Shown here in pieces: positions 1-10,999 of a stretch of DNA of 64,000 nt; the stretch's first letter is position 1, and each line of letters begins with the position of its first letter. Made by a program: the position numbers and the translations under genes. Under the pieces are notes generated by a model. The model worked only from the letters and a program-made list of their open reading frames with translations, did not search any database and had not been told where the DNA came from. Origin of the DNA: Ardenticatenales bacterium (GTDB lineage: Bacteria; Chloroflexota; Anaerolineae; Promineifilales; Promineifilaceae); contig JACKBM010000020.1 of assembly GCA_020634575.1 (NCBI GenBank), positions 28,753-92,752 on the forward strand, given 5' to 3'.

Positions 1-3000
1 GCAGTGTCTGGACGATTTCGCCGGACGGGAGCTACGGGCTTTTTGATCTCTACCGGGGTGAGACTTACGATCAGGTCTCGGTCAGTGGCGTGGGGGTGCC
101 GGTTGGCATCAACCAATCGCCGACGTTTTATCTGAACAGTGGCTACGACACCCCGGCCTATGAATGTTGGGGGCAGAACATTCTGACAGTCTGTTATACC
201 GAATCATTGACCGGCACAAATTACGTAAATCTGGGCGACAATCTATTCTATGATGTCTTCCCGGCCACGTTGAGCCAATTTGTCGCCCTTGATTGGGCGG
301 GTGATTACCAGGCATTTCCGCCGCAGATTGACCGGGACGGTGACGGTCAGCCGGCCAATGGACTTGATCCGGACGACACGACCTGGGACGTGGATGGGGA
401 CGGCCTCCCCGATGGTTACGAACTTGCGCTGCGCGGATACAGCCGGGAGGATGGCGGTACGCCTATCTCCTATCTGTCGCGCGACACGGACGGCGATGGC
501 TTGTGTGACGGGGACGAGATCCGGGCGGGCACTGATCCGGCCGGTCGCGACACTGATGGCGATGGCCTCACCGACGCGGAGGAGATCTGGCATCAGGATT
601 GCGCCAGCGGCGCCTGGACAGGCGGCTGGATGTTTACCTACGCGCTGGCGGCTGATACCGGTGACGGCCAGGACCACAGCCGGCGCATCTTCTCCGATCC
701 GCTCAAAGCGGATGCTGACGGCGACGGCTTTTCAGATAAGGTGGAAATGTTGATCCACCTGGCTGATCCGGCCACCTTCCCGTTCCATCCTGATGTCTAC
801 AACGACAGTCCGGGCGGCCTCTACCCGGAGACAAACGAGGTGGACGGTGTGCTGGCCCCCGGACAGACCCTGGCCTATACCCTGACGGTGCGCAATAACT
901 TTCCGCAACCTTATTGGGTTTATGGCGGTGTGACGGTCACTGTGCCGGCGTTGCTGGGCGGCGGTGTCTTCAACGAAGTCTCCTATGACCCTGATGGCCC
1001 CGGTGGCGAGGGCCCCATCACCGATACGATTTTCAACCTTTATCCGGATAATCGGGCGACGCTGGCCCGCCAGTTACAGGTCGACGCTGGGGCCGGCAGC
1101 GTTGAGGTCAGTATCGCGAATGACCTGCGTGCTCAGCTCAATGGGAACGGCGACATCAGCTATGATTGGGTTTTGGACCGGACGGCGTTGACGTGGGATC
1201 AGTCACCGGCCGGTTACCTGCCCTTCGCCATGGATCTGGCGGCTACCCCCGCCGGCACCGGCTGGGGCACCCCCTTTGTCGCCGCCGTCATTGAGGCCGA
1301 TGATTTAATCGACCCGCTGGAGTTTGAAGTCGTCCTCTATGAACTGGACGACGGCGTGGCGGACCGGACCGTGCTCCATTCCTTCACCATGGAGCCGGAC
1401 GACCTGGATGGCTACGGCACGCCGACCGCCGCTGTGGTTTGCGCGGACGATGGTCACTGCCTGGTCGTTTATAGTTACTTTGAGATCGACAGTGATGCCA
1501 ACCTGGAAGGGATGCAGATTGGCGGCGTCCAGGTGGCCCCGGCCGGTGTTGTGGCGGGCACCCGTTTCTCCATCGGGCAGCTGGCGGACACGGACACCAG
1601 CTACAACAACGATGTGCGCTTGCCCGTGGCGGCGACTGACGGCAGCCGTTTCTGGTTGGCGTACACGGCGGAAAGTTACACGTTACCCTCGCCTGAGTGG
1701 CTGCACCCGCTCCTGGCGCGCCGGGTCAACGACAACGGCAGCCTGGGGCCAGTCCACCGCATTGATCAGCAGGATCTGGGCGCCAACAGCATTGAAGCCT
1801 CGCTGGACATCGCCTGGATGGGTGGGGAGCAGTTGATCCTCACCTGGAGCACCCCGGCCGGCGACTACAACAATATCCACAAAGCGTTGCTAGCCGCCGA
1901 CGGCAGCCTGGTGCCGGGCTCCTATGCGCTGGTCGCTACCCAGGGGGAGACGCCCCAGATCGCTTACGAACCCGGGATTGGCCGGGGGCTGCTGGTTTAC
2001 CGTCAGCATGGCCCGAACGGACAACGTATTCGAGCCTACTTTGTCGAAGCCGGGACGATCGGCAGCGGTTTCCAACCGGCCGGTGGTCCAGACCCGGATG
2101 ATGTCGTGCACAGCCCCACGGTGGCGTATGACCATTTTAACGAGGGCTGGATCGTCGCCTGGCTGGGCCAGACCGGCAATGCGGCCACACTTTATTACAC
2201 TAGCTACAACGGGGCTGATTCACAGGCCCGCCTCGTCCGGCAAGCCGTTCCCTTGAGCGGAATCTTGCCACCGGCCGGTCTGACCGCCGCCTGCCAACCG
2301 CAACCAGCGGTGACCAACCTGACCGACTGTCGCGTCGGCGGCCACGAAACGGCGGCGAACACCGGCAGCGGGGCGCTGTTCTGGCAAGAGGTTGTCCTGG
2401 AATATGACAGCCCCTTTTATGGCGCCTACAACAATGAGACAACCTTGCCGCTCATCATCGACGCTGACGCCCCAGACAGCCACTTCGTCAATCTGCCCGC
2501 TTATGTGCGCCCGGACGAACTGATCATCATCGGCGGTGAGGCAACCGACCCAACCAGCAGTGTCGCTCGCGTGGAGATTAGTGTGAATGGCGGCCCCTTT
2601 GAGCCGGCCACTGAAGGGGCCAGCGCCGCCTCCTGGGTCTATGCGTTGGCCACCGGCCCGGCCGGAATCCTGAACCTGGCCATTCGGGCGGTGGATGCAG
2701 CCGAGAATATCCAGGTTGGCCTGACAACCGCGACTATCATCGTAGATGGGTCACCACCTGAGGTGAACATCAGCCTGAATAATGGCGCCATCGTCGCGCC
2801 GGTTGAAGAGGCGGATGGCGCCTGGATCTTGCCCCTCAGCGGCACGGTGACGGACCCGACCGTCAGCGGGCAACCGGGCAGTGGGGTGGCGTCGCTGGCC
2901 ATCAGTCTGAGCCCGGCCGGCAGCCTTGGTGGGGCCTGGGTCCCCTTGACGTGGGCTGGCGCTGGCGCCTGGCAGGTCGATTACCCGCTGGCGGATGCGG

Positions 3001-6000
3001 CCACCAATCGAACACCGTATGATCTGACCGGCAGCTACGATTTACGCGTGCGGGCCACAGATCAGTTGGGGCAGACGCGCGAGGCGCTGCTCGCCACGAT
3101 CGGTCTGGATAACCGGCCGCCGCAGGCGACGCTGGATCTGATCGCCGGCACGGAGGTGACGGTGACGACGCTTGTCACAGCGCACCCGCTGCTGGCGGGC
3201 ACTTTTATCACGACTCAAATTGGTATCCCAACCGTGATCACGCAGACGGTGCCTTTCAGCGGTCGTGTTTATGAACTGGGGCCGGTGACCAGCGGCATTA
3301 ATGAATTGGCCTATTCCTTTACTCCCTTTGATTTTCTGACCAGCCCATTCCCGGAGACGGCGCCGGCAAATCCGTTCTGGCTGACGGCTCCCCTGACGGT
3401 AATTTCAGCCACACTCAGTGGCTGGGAAGCCACTGTGCCGGAAGGTCTGGAAGGGTTCTTCAGCATCGATCTGCGGGCCGTGGATGGCCTGGGCAATGTC
3501 GAGGAGGCGCCGGCCAGCTACCGCCAATGGCTTGGTGAAATTGATACCAACACGCCGCGGGTCGCTGTAGATGTTAACTTCGCCGGCTGGGATCTGACGG
3601 CGCGCACCGAATATGCTCTGACGGTAACCGATCTTAACCTGGTGGAAGAGGGCTTTACCTTTGCTGTTTGCCTGCCGCCCGGCCAGGAGGTGAGCGGCGT
3701 TGAGCGCCTGTACTACAGCTCTGCCTGGGCCGACGCCTTTTTGCCTGAACAGCGGCTGGCGGGACTGAATGTCTCTTGCCTCCTGCCAGGGTTGAATACC
3801 CAGGCGTTCCGGGTGCAGGCGTGTGACGCCTTTGGCCATTGCACCGGGCAGGATTTTGACCCGGACTTCAACCTGTATGTAGCCGGCAATAGCGAAACCC
3901 TGACGCGAACGAACAGCCTGGGCGCAGCAGCTGAGACGGCGGCGCTGCTGGCCGGCTTCAACCGGCCGGTCTATTCAATCGACGACGGTCAACTGACTTA
4001 CGTACTCCACAATGACACCCCGGCCGCTGCCGTCTACCAGAGCAATCTGGACGGCAGCGACAATCAACTCCTGGCTCAGCTGCGGCCCGGCACGGGCTCC
4101 GCCGACGTCCTGCCTCTCAGCGCCGACGATGGCCATTTTACAGACGATTTTGGTGCGGCTGTCGCTCTCAGCGCCGATGGGAACACGCTCGTCATCGCCG
4201 ACGACAGCCCCGTCGATCCCGGGCTGGACGGCGCCTATGTCTTTGAGCGCAGCGGCGCCGGCTGGATTCAGACAGCCACGCTGAACTACGAACTCGACGA
4301 CGGTGACAACCTGGCCTTCCTGGACGCTGCTGACGACGTCGCTATCAATGCGGATGGCTCTATTATCGTGCTTGGCACCACCGCCTATGACACTGGCGGA
4401 GCGACTAGTGCTGGCGCGGTGATTGTCTATGAGCGACCCGGCGGCAACTGGGGCAGTGGCGCGCCGGTCAACTTCCCGGCACCGGTGGCGCGTCTGGTGG
4501 CCAGCGATGCGGCCTCGAATGGACGGCTGGGCAACAGCGTGGCCATCAATGGCAACCTGATTGTGGCCAGCCCCCTTGGCGGGGCTGTGACCTATCTCTT
4601 CGTCGAGCCGGGCGGCGGCTGGGTCAGTGGCACGGAGAGCGTACAGCTGGCCTTACCGGCCGGTGGCCTGGAACATGAAGTGGCCAGCACCGGTAACTGG
4701 CTGGCCGTCGCTCACAGTACCGCCGCCTACGTCTACCATTGGGATGGCGCCAACTGGTTGCTGGACACCACGCTCGTCGGGGCGACCGGTCCCGCTCTGG
4801 CGCTGAGCGAGGATACGTTGATCGCCGGCAATCGCGTCTACGTTCACGATGGCAGTAGCTGGCTGTTGCAGGCAACGCTGCCGGTTCTGGCCGATAGCGC
4901 GAGCCTGGCCGGTGATCTGGCCATCCTGGGCGACACGGCGGGTGGTGTCGCCGGGCAGGCCCACGTTTTCCTGCGGCTGTCTGGCGCCTGGGTCAGACAG
5001 TTGACGCTGAGTCCGGCGGATGGTGCAGCCGGTGATGCCTTTGGCAGCGGTGTAGCCGTTGCCGGCGATACGGTTGTGGTCGGTGCGCCGGATGGCGGCG
5101 TTGTTGGTGAGGGCCGCGTCTACCTGCACCAGGTTGGCCTGGAAGGATTGGTTTTACCGCCGCCGACCGCCGAAAACCAGGGCGCCCATTACGGTCGGGC
5201 GCTGGCAATCGATGGGGATACGATGGTGGTGGGCGCGCCGCTGGGGCAGCGCCCTGGCACCATCGACGTCAACGGCGTGGCGACGGTCTTTGTGCGCCGG
5301 GACAATGTCTGGTACCCGGAGCAAACGCTCTTTGCCGCTGATGGGCAATCAGCGGATCAGTTTGGGGCGGCTGTTGCCATCCAGGGGGACACCATTGTGG
5401 TGGGCGCCCCGCAGGCGCTGGATAACGGCGTGCGGAAGGGGGCAGTCTACTTCTTCACCCGTAGCGGTGGTGTCTGGACCGAGCAGGATAAGGCGCTTAA
5501 TGGCCGCAGCGATCCGGGCCAATTTGGCCTCAGCATCGCTTTTGCCGGCGCCACCACGGTGGTGGGCGCGCCGGGCAACAATGGGGGTGAAGGGCAGGTT
5601 TATCTTTACGCCCGCAGCGGCAACAGCTGGAGCTATCAGGCGACCCTTGTCAGTACCGATGCGTTGGGCGGCGCCACCGATGGCTTTGGCCACGAGGTGG
5701 CGGCTGAGGGTGATCTCATCGCTGTGTCTTCCAATGGCGCTGCGACGGGCTTTGTCTTCGTGCGGCCGGGCAGCGGCTGGACCAGCGCGACCGAGACAGC
5801 CCGTCTGCAAGTGGCCGGCGCCGGCCTGAGCCAGGTGGCCCTGAGCGGTGATCTGATTGCCGTGGCGGGGGATGGGGTGCATCTGTTCACGCCGTCGGGC
5901 GCTGGCTGGAGCGGCACCCTGGCGCCGCAACGCTCGTTTGTCTATGCCAATGTGCGCGATCTGGCCCTGGCTGGCGACCAGCTTGTTGTGGCCACAATTG

Positions 6001-9000
6001 GCGAGCTTTTTGTCCATGTTCGCGACGGGGATGGTGTCTGGAGCAGCGCGGCCCCCCTGGCGGCCAATGCGCCATTCTCGGTTGATTTTGGTCGACAGGT
6101 AGCCAGCAGCGCCGGCACGATCATCGCCGCGGATGAATCTTTGCAGGGGGGCACGGGCGCTGTCTACGCCTTTGATACGGTCAGCGTATCGGCCGTGTCG
6201 TCGGCGGCCGGCGCGACGGTCTGGGCCGAAGCGACCCGCGCCGGGCAGGCGATCCGGCGTCATGATGGCGGCGCCGCGCCGTGGCAAAGCGTGCCGCTGG
6301 TGGGGCCAACGCCGGACCAGCGCTATGTTGACCTGGTGGTGAACGAGGCAGGCACGCTGTTGTACTGGAGTGAGTATGATGTGGCCGCGCCGGCGCAGGG
6401 CCGTGTTCTGCGGGCCACGGTGGCCCATGGCAGCAACGTCACCATAATTGTCCCGACCGGGCCGCGGCCGCACGGCCTGGCGCTCAACGAGCTGGCCGGC
6501 ACGCTCTACTGGACGACGGACAACGAAGGTTCAATTTACGAGGCTGATCTGGATGGAGGCGGGGCCGCTGCGCTGTACACGGGCCTGGCCGGGCCAACTG
6601 ATCTGGCGCTGTTACCGGCCGAAACCGCTCTGTACTGGGTGGAACCGGCCGGTGGCGCCACCGTCTGGCGCGGTCAACTCAACGGCGGTAGCCCGACCCC
6701 GGTCTATACCATGACAACAACGCTGGCCGGCATCGCTGTGGACCAGAACTATCTGCCCGTGGCCGTCGACCAGAATTTGACGACGCCGCTAAACGAGCCA
6801 CTTTTTATCACCCTGGATGATTATGATCCGGATGGCGACAGCCTGACCTATACCATCCTCGCCGGGCCCGCCAACGGCCAGCTTCAGGGCGCTTTGCCCG
6901 CTGCCTACTACGTCCCCGATGACGATTACAGCGGCCCCGATAGCTTTACCTACCAGGCGGCTGACGGCCGGGGGGGCACGGCCCAGGCAGTGGTCAGCAT
7001 CGCCGTAGGCGGCTCAGTGCCGGCGCTGGGTGTGACGCGAACCTTCACCGAAGGGACCAATCTCATCATCAATATGCCCAGTCTGGCTGATTACACGCCG
7101 CCGCCCAGCGATTCGATTATCTTCACGCCGGCGTCGGGTGCGGTGATAACTTCAGCCGGCACCATTACAGTCAGCGGAGCTGCCTATGCCTTCAATGGGT
7201 TACAGGGGCTGGCGTTCTATGTGGATGGCAGCCTGACTGAGGCGCTACCCTACAATGGTGTGATTACCCGGACCAACTGGGCGGTGGCCTGGACACCGGC
7301 CGGTGATGGTCTCTACGAGCTGGTGACCCAGGCTGAAGAGAGCGGCGCCGGCCTGGAAGCCGAGCTGACACCGGTTACGGTGATAGTCGATACGGCCCCG
7401 CCATCGATCACGATTGACAGCCTTAATCTGACACGCGATCAGCTCCTTGCCGGCGCCTTGCTGGAAATCACCGGCATGGCGAGCGACGCGGCTGGCGTCG
7501 TGGCTGTCGCCTTGAGCTATGAACTGCCAGGGGGTGGCTTTAGCGACTGGCTGCCAGCGGCGTATGACGCCACGACTGGTCAATGGCGCTATGAGCTGGC
7601 GGCGGGTAGCCTGATCGAGCGCAGTCAGCTGGTCCTGCGGGCGCGCGCTACCGATTATGCCGGCAATGTGACGTTGTTCAGCGATCTGGCTGAACTCGAT
7701 CTGGTGCCGCCGGCTGAGGTAACGTTGACCGTCAGCCATGACGGCACCCCGCTGGCCCCGGGCGATCTGGTCAGCGCCGCTCAGGCAACAATGACGGTCA
7801 ACTGGACAGCCAGCAGCGATGCTTCTGACCCAATTAGCTATGAGGTCGGCCTCAGCGCTAGTGCCGATCCGGCGCTGCCCTGGTTGGCCAGCGCCAGCCA
7901 CAGCGGCGCCGGCCAGCAAGCGTTCCTGGTTGCTGAGGCTCAGGCGCTCTATGTCCATCTGCGACTGACCGATTTTCCGGGCAATCAGCGCACGCAGACT
8001 GTCGGCCCATTTTTTGTGGATGGCCCGCTGACGCCGGACCTGATCCAGGATCTGGGTTACGCTGGCTGGCAGGCGAGCGGCAACAGCTTGCTCAGCGCTG
8101 ACTACGCCAGCCGCAACGCCACCGCCTCACAAGCGGCGTTGCACCAGCCACAACAGCTTTATGGCAGCTGGAACGAAAACGCACTGCGTCTCACCTGGCA
8201 GGGCGCGGATTGGGACAGCCATGGTGATCTCTTTATCTATCTCGATTCGGCGCCGGGCGGGGCGACAGTGGCCTATGATCCATTTGTACCGGCCGGTCCG
8301 CCGCTCAGCTTGCCTGGCGGCTTTGGGGCGGATTACCTGGTTCATGTCGCCAGCAGCAGCGCCGCCACGCTCCAGAGCTGGAATGGCAGCAGCTGGACGA
8401 TGGTCCAGGAACTCGATTCGGCTGCGTTTCGGGTGACCGGGCCGGCCAGGCTGGATCTGCTGCTGCCGTTTAATCTCCTGGGCATTAGCGATCCGGCCGG
8501 TAGCAGTCTGGCGCTGTTGGCGCTGGCGACCGAAGAGGGGGCGTTGCGTACCTGGGCGGCGGCGCCGGACCAGAACCCGTTGAACAGCGACCGGGTCATT
8601 GGGTCGCTGGCGGCAGGCCACACGGCGGACGGCTATGCCCTGACTCAGGTGATCGCGTGGCCCTCGCTCGGTAGTGGCGTGGCGCCCAACGGTGGTTTAC
8701 AACCGGGCAGCGATCTGCAGGTTACGCTGCAGGTTACGCCGGCCGGCCCCGGCGTTGGCTACCTGGCAAGCGACTGGCTCGATTTGCTGCTGCCCGGCGG
8801 ACGGCTGGATGCGGATCTGGATGGCGAGTTGGATCTGCCATTGCCGCTGGCGCCAGCGCCCCTGCCTCTGGGCAACGGCGTTGGCGTGAGTTATGCGGTC
8901 CATATCGTCAATGACGGGGACGAACCGGCTAACGGGGTGACGGTGGCGTTTACGCCCTACGGCGCCCTGACGCTGGCGACAGCGAATCCGGTACTGGTCG

Positions 9001-10226
9001 GAACCCTTGCCCCTGGCGAGCAGATCACGGTCACGATTGCCGGCGTTATTAATACGGCCCTGGCGGGCAACGCGGCTGAGCTGGCTGGCGTCATCAGCGA
9101 TGATCGGCACGGCCCCTTTGAATGGGTCTGGGCTCATCATCCGGTGGATCGGGAGCCGCCGGCGGGTCTGGCGCTGACTGCGCCGGTTGAGTACGTCCAG
9201 CCGTTTGTCAATACGATTGCCGGCGTGGTCGATGATCCGGCCGGTGTGCCGACCATTGACATCCTGATTCGCCCCATCCCGGGCGACGAGGAAGGCTTTG
9301 CCAGCTGTACTGATCCCACGCCATACGACGGGGTATTTAATTGCCCCTTGGATTTGGGTGAACTGGCGGGCAAAACGGCGGTGGATCTGCGCGTCCGGGC
9401 CACGGACAGCTATGGTCACACATCCGCCTGGACGCCTTACCAGCGCTTTGCGCTGGACCGGACGGCGCCGGAACTCAGCCTGTTAACTGATCTGGACCTG
9501 CTGTTGCAGGATGGCTTCCTGAGTGAGAGCGAGGGGCTCTGGGTGGGGTTGCTCACGGACGATAGGGCCCCGGCCGGTGTAACAGCCTGTCTGGATGGCG
9601 CTTGCCGCCAGGGCGCAGCGCCGCTGGGTAATTGGCAACTCGCGCTGCCTCTGCCGGAGGCGGATGGCGTCAGCGCCACGGTCATCATAACGGGCACGGA
9701 TGCGGCCGGTAACGCCAGCCAACCCCTGACTCGTACCGTGATAGTAGACACTGTGCCGCCGGTTCTTACTGTGGCTACGCGGGTGCGTGAAACGCCGCTG
9801 ACGGGGGCACAGCCGTTGGTGGTTCTGGCCGGCAGCTATGCCGATGGCGGGGGCGTGGCGGAAATCTACGCCCGGCTACAGGGACCGGCCGGTGATTTCT
9901 GGACGACAGCTGAGCGGCAGAATGGTCAATGGACCCTGGCGCTGGCGTTGGAGACGGTTGGCGCTTACCAGATCACCCTGCAAGTGTATGACCGGGCCGG
10001 CAATGGGCGTGACTACGGCCCATTCCCGCTCATCGTAACGTTGCATAAGCGTTATCTGCCGGTTGTGGTGCATGATGCGGCTGGGCCAACCGCTGCTGTT
10101 GGGCAGCCTGCAGCGCCGGCCGACCTCGCTGGCAATGGAGCGGCAACCGTTGGGGTGGTGGCGATTCGGCCGGCGGCCGTCTGGCTTCGGGAGCGCCGCT
10201 GGCGCGTCATGGCCGGCGCAGGCTAG
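1..10226 (+). CDS. Giant secreted multidomain repeat protein, 5'-truncated by the window edge
   Basis: The frame is open from base 3, so the true start lies upstream and the N-terminus and signal peptide are not visible. About 3,400 residues are present. In order: thrombospondin type 3-like calcium repeats (DxDGDG motifs, about 325-760); a CARDB/DUF11-like stretch (about 840-1010); bacterial Ig-like segments with repeated VDxxPP-type starts (about 2450-3900); FG-GAP/beta-propeller repeats with GDTIVVGAP-like blades (about 4130-6180); YWTD/LDL-receptor-class-B-like repeats (about 6180-6740); a cadherin-like DPDGDSLTYT domain (about 6750-7010); and more Ig-like domains to the end. Near the C-terminus is KRYLPVVV (about 10046-10069), followed by about 50 low-complexity residues. 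No catalytic domain was recognised. By family knowledge such proteins are cell-surface adhesin or matrix-like; the ligand is unknown. Domain calls are good, biological role is inference. Confidence 0.85.
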   Translation, partial: SVWTISPDGSYGLFDLYRGETYDQVSVSGVGVPVGINQSPTFYLNSGYDTPAYECWGQNILTVCYTESLTGTNYVNLGDNLFYDVFPATLSQFVALDWAGDYQAFPPQIDRDGDGQPANGLDPDDTTWDVDGDGLPDGYELALRGYSREDGGTPISYLSRDTDGDGLCDGDEIRAGTDPAGRDTDGDGLTDAEEIWHQDCASGAWTGGWMFTYALAADTGDGQDHSRRIFSDPLKADADGDGFSDKVEMLIHLADPATFPFHPDVYNDSPGGLYPETNEVDGVLAPGQTLAYTLTVRNNFPQPYWVYGGVTVTVPALLGGGVFNEVSYDPDGPGGEGPITDTIFNLYPDNRATLARQLQVDAGAGSVEVSIANDLRAQLNGNGDISYDWVLDRTALTWDQSPAGYLPFAMDLAATPAGTGWGTPFVAAVIEADDLIDPLEFEVVLYELDDGVADRTVLHSFTMEPDDLDGYGTPTAAVVCADDGHCLVVYSYFEIDSDANLEGMQIGGVQVAPAGVVAGTRFSIGQLADTDTSYNNDVRLPVAATDGSRFWLAYTAESYTLPSPEWLHPLLARRVNDNGSLGPVHRIDQQDLGANSIEASLDIAWMGGEQLILTWSTPAGDYNNIHKALLAADGSLVPGSYALVATQGETPQIAYEPGIGRGLLVYRQHGPNGQRIRAYFVEAGTIGSGFQPAGGPDPDDVVHSPTVAYDHFNEGWIVAWLGQTGNAATLYYTSYNGADSQARLVRQAVPLSGILPPAGLTAACQPQPAVTNLTDCRVGGHETAANTGSGALFWQEVVLEYDSPFYGAYNNETTLPLIIDADAPDSHFVNLPAYVRPDELIIIGGEATDPTSSVARVEISVNGGPFEPATEGASAASWVYALATGPAGILNLAIRAVDAAENIQVGLTTATIIVDGSPPEVNISLNNGAIVAPVEEADGAWILPLSGTVTDPTVSGQPGSGVASLAISLSPAGSLGGAWVPLTWAGAGAWQVDYPLADAATNRTPYDLTGSYDLRVRATDQLGQTREALLATIGLDNRPPQATLDLIAGTEVTVTTLVTAHPLLAGTFITTQIGIPTVITQTVPFSGRVYELGPVTSGINELAYSFTPFDFLTSPFPETAPANPFWLTAPLTVISATLSGWEATVPEGLEGFFSIDLRAVDGLGNVEEAPASYRQWLGEIDTNTPRVAVDVNFAGWDLTARTEYALTVTDLNLVEEGFTFAVCLPPGQEVSGVERLYYSSAWADAFLPEQRLAGLNVSCLLPGLNTQAFRVQACDAFGHCTGQDFDPDFNLYVAGNSETLTRTNSLGAAAETAALLAGFNRPVYSIDDGQLTYVLHNDTPAAAVYQSNLDGSDNQLLAQLRPGTGSADVLPLSADDGHFTDDFGAAVALSADGNTLVIADDSPVDPGLDGAYVFERSGAGWIQTATLNYELDDGDNLAFLDAADDVAINADGSIIVLGTTAYDTGGATSAGAVIVYERPGGNWGSGAPVNFPAPVARLVASDAASNGRLGNSVAINGNLIVASPLGGAVTYLFVEPGGGWVSGTESVQLALPAGGLEHEVASTGNWLAVAHSTAAYVYHWDGANWLLDTTLVGATGPALALSEDTLIAGNRVYVHDGSSWLLQATLPVLADSASLAGDLAILGDTAGGVAGQAHVFLRLSGAWVRQLTLSPADGAAGDAFGSGVAVAGDTVVVGAPDGGVVGEGRVYLHQVGLEGLVLPPPTAENQGAHYGRALAIDGDTMVVGAPLGQRPGTIDVNGVATVFVRRDNVWYPEQTLFAADGQSADQFGAAVAIQGDTIVVGAPQALDNGVRKGAVYFFTRSGGVWTEQDKALNGRSDPGQFGLSIAFAGATTVVGAPGNNGGEGQVYLYARSGNSWSYQATLVSTDALGGATDGFGHEVAAEGDLIAVSSNGAATGFVFVRPGSGWTSATETARLQVAGAGLSQVALSGDLIAVAGDGVHLFTPSGAGWSGTLAPQRSFVYANVRDLALAGDQLVVATIGELFVHVRDGDGVWSSAAPLAANAPFSVDFGRQVASSAGTIIAADESLQGGTGAVYAFDTVSVSAVSSAAGATVWAEATRAGQAIRRHDGGAAPWQSVPLVGPTPDQRYVDLVVNEAGTLLYWSEYDVAAPAQGRVLRATVAHGSNVTIIVPTGPRPHGLALNELAGTLYWTTDNEGSIYEADLDGGGAAALYTGLAGPTDLALLPAETALYWVEPAGGATVWRGQLNGGSPTPVYTMTTTLAGIAVDQNYLPVAVDQNLTTPLNEPLFITLDDYDPDGDSLTYTILAGPANGQLQGALPAAYYVPDDDYSGPDSFTYQAADGRGGTAQAVVSIAVGGSVPALGVTRTFTEGTNLIINMPSLADYTPPPSDSIIFTPASGAVITSAGTITVSGAAYAFNGLQGLAFYVDGSLTEALPYNGVITRTNWAVAWTPAGDGLYELVTQAEESGAGLEAELTPVTVIVDTAPPSITIDSLNLTRDQLLAGALLEITGMASDAAGVVAVALSYELPGGGFSDWLPAAYDATTGQWRYELAAGSLIERSQLVLRARATDYAGNVTLFSDLAELDLVPPAEVTLTVSHDGTPLAPGDLVSAAQATMTVNWTASSDASDPISYEVGLSASADPALPWLASASHSGAGQQAFLVAEAQALYVHLRLTDFPGNQRTQTVGPFFVDGPLTPDLIQDLGYAGWQASGNSLLSADYASRNATASQAALHQPQQLYGSWNENALRLTWQGADWDSHGDLFIYLDSAPGGATVAYDPFVPAGPPLSLPGGFGADYLVHVASSSAATLQSWNGSSWTMVQELDSAAFRVTGPARLDLLLPFNLLGISDPAGSSLALLALATEEGALRTWAAAPDQNPLNSDRVIGSLAAGHTADGYALTQVIAWPSLGSGVAPNGGLQPGSDLQVTLQVTPAGPGVGYLASDWLDLLLPGGRLDADLDGELDLPLPLAPAPLPLGNGVGVSYAVHIVNDGDEPANGVTVAFTPYGALTLATANPVLVGTLAPGEQITVTIAGVINTALAGNAAELAGVISDDRHGPFEWVWAHHPVDREPPAGLALTAPVEYVQPFVNTIAGVVDDPAGVPTIDILIRPIPGDEEGFASCTDPTPYDGVFNCPLDLGELAGKTAVDLRVRATDSYGHTSAWTPYQRFALDRTAPELSLLTDLDLLLQDGFLSESEGLWVGLLTDDRAPAGVTACLDGACRQGAAPLGNWQLALPLPEADGVSATVIITGTDAAGNASQPLTRTVIVDTVPPVLTVATRVRETPLTGAQPLVVLAGSYADGGGVAEIYARLQGPAGDFWTTAERQNGQWTLALALETVGAYQITLQVYDRAGNGRDYGPFPLIVTLHKRYLPVVVHDAAGPTAAVGQPAAPADLAGNGAATVGVVAIRPAAVWLRERRWRVMAGAG

Positions 10227-10646
10227 TTGCTACTTGCGGGGCCTCGCCCAACAGGGCTTCCGGCGTGACATATGTTGTTGCGCCGGGAGCCTGCCGCTTC
10301 TATATCCATCCATATCATGAATATATACCTGGATACATTGTGTTTTGGGCGAAGTTCTGTTAGGCTGAGAGCAGTGCAAAAAGTGTAATTTAGACAGCAA
10401 AGGAAATTCATTCTGTATCATCAATTCGCGAATTGGCAATTACCAGGACAACAACGAACGCCGGCAACGGCTCCTCTTTTTTGGGACCTCAACCCTTTTT
10501 CAGTTAATTGATCGCGATACCAGAATATTTGGCTGATAGACGCTGTAAGCACAGACGTCTACTTTGCTTTAAGGCTGTGCCAGGCGCCACAACCATGGAT
10601 GGGGCGTATGTTTGCGTTGAAGGTGGTACGGCAAGGAGTGTGTTTT
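10227..10646. other. 420-bp intergenic region upstream of the DksA/TraR-type gene
   Basis: No coding sequence could be supported here. It is noticeably more AT-rich than the flanking genes and contains a perfect palindrome at 10422-10435. A weak -10-like TGTAAT lies at 10384-10389 without a convincing -35. It presumably holds the promoter of the three-gene regulator cluster that follows. Confidence 0.5.
10422..10435. promoter_or_regulatory. 14-bp perfect palindrome, possible operator
   Basis: CAATTCGCGAATTG is a perfect palindrome in the gap before the DksA/TraR-CarD-S1 cluster. Its core ATTCGCGAAT recurs in the spacer of the tRNA-Val promoter (25176-25187). Operator function is inference. 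Confidence 0.3.
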
Positions 10647-10982
10647 ATGATCCCAGAATTAACTCAGGACGAGATTCGTCAGCGATTGGTGACGGAACTG
10701 GCTCGGTTGAGCGATGGTGGCCCGGGGCCGGCACGTGAGCAGGGCGGGCTGGTCAACCTGGACAAAGATGACCGGGCTCACAATTTTGCGGCGCGGGAAC
10801 GGCGCCTGGCTCTCGAGGATTTAGATGCCCAAAAGGTGGCGCAGATAGAGGCGGCGCTGGAGCGGCTGGATGAAGGTCGTTATGGCATCTGTGCAGATTG
10901 CGGGGAGCCGATACCGGCCGGTCGCCTGGAAATCATCCCTTATGCCACCCATTGTGTTGCCTGCCAGCAGGCGCAGGCTTAG
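10647..10982 (+). CDS. DksA/TraR-type C4 zinc-finger regulator
   Basis: A 111-residue protein with an N-terminal helical region and a C-terminal four-cysteine zinc finger, Cys-x2-Cys-x17-Cys-x2-Cys (CADC...CVAC), characteristic of DksA/TraR/YocK-like proteins. These bind in the RNA polymerase secondary channel, often in stringent or stress responses. The ATG at 10647 is chosen because AAGGAG (10633-10638) lies 8 nt upstream; an in-frame ATG at 10599 has no such site. It lies 17 bp upstream of a CarD-type gene, another RNA polymerase-binding factor, suggesting an operon. It is shorter than E. coli DksA (about 151 residues), so TraR-like or YocK-like is the safer label. The family call is firm; the physiological role is inferred. 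Confidence 0.85.
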   Translation: MIPELTQDEIRQRLVTELARLSDGGPGPAREQGGLVNLDKDDRAHNFAARERRLALEDLDAQKVAQIEAALERLDEGRYGICADCGEPIPAGRLEIIPYATHCVACQQAQA

Positions 10983-10999
10983 TCCAAGGAGTTTGTTTA

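Noticed and set aside
5349..6473. Long minus-strand ORF inside the giant secreted gene
   Set aside because: It is the antisense shadow of FG-GAP repeat coding sequence; Arg/His-rich composition and no family match.
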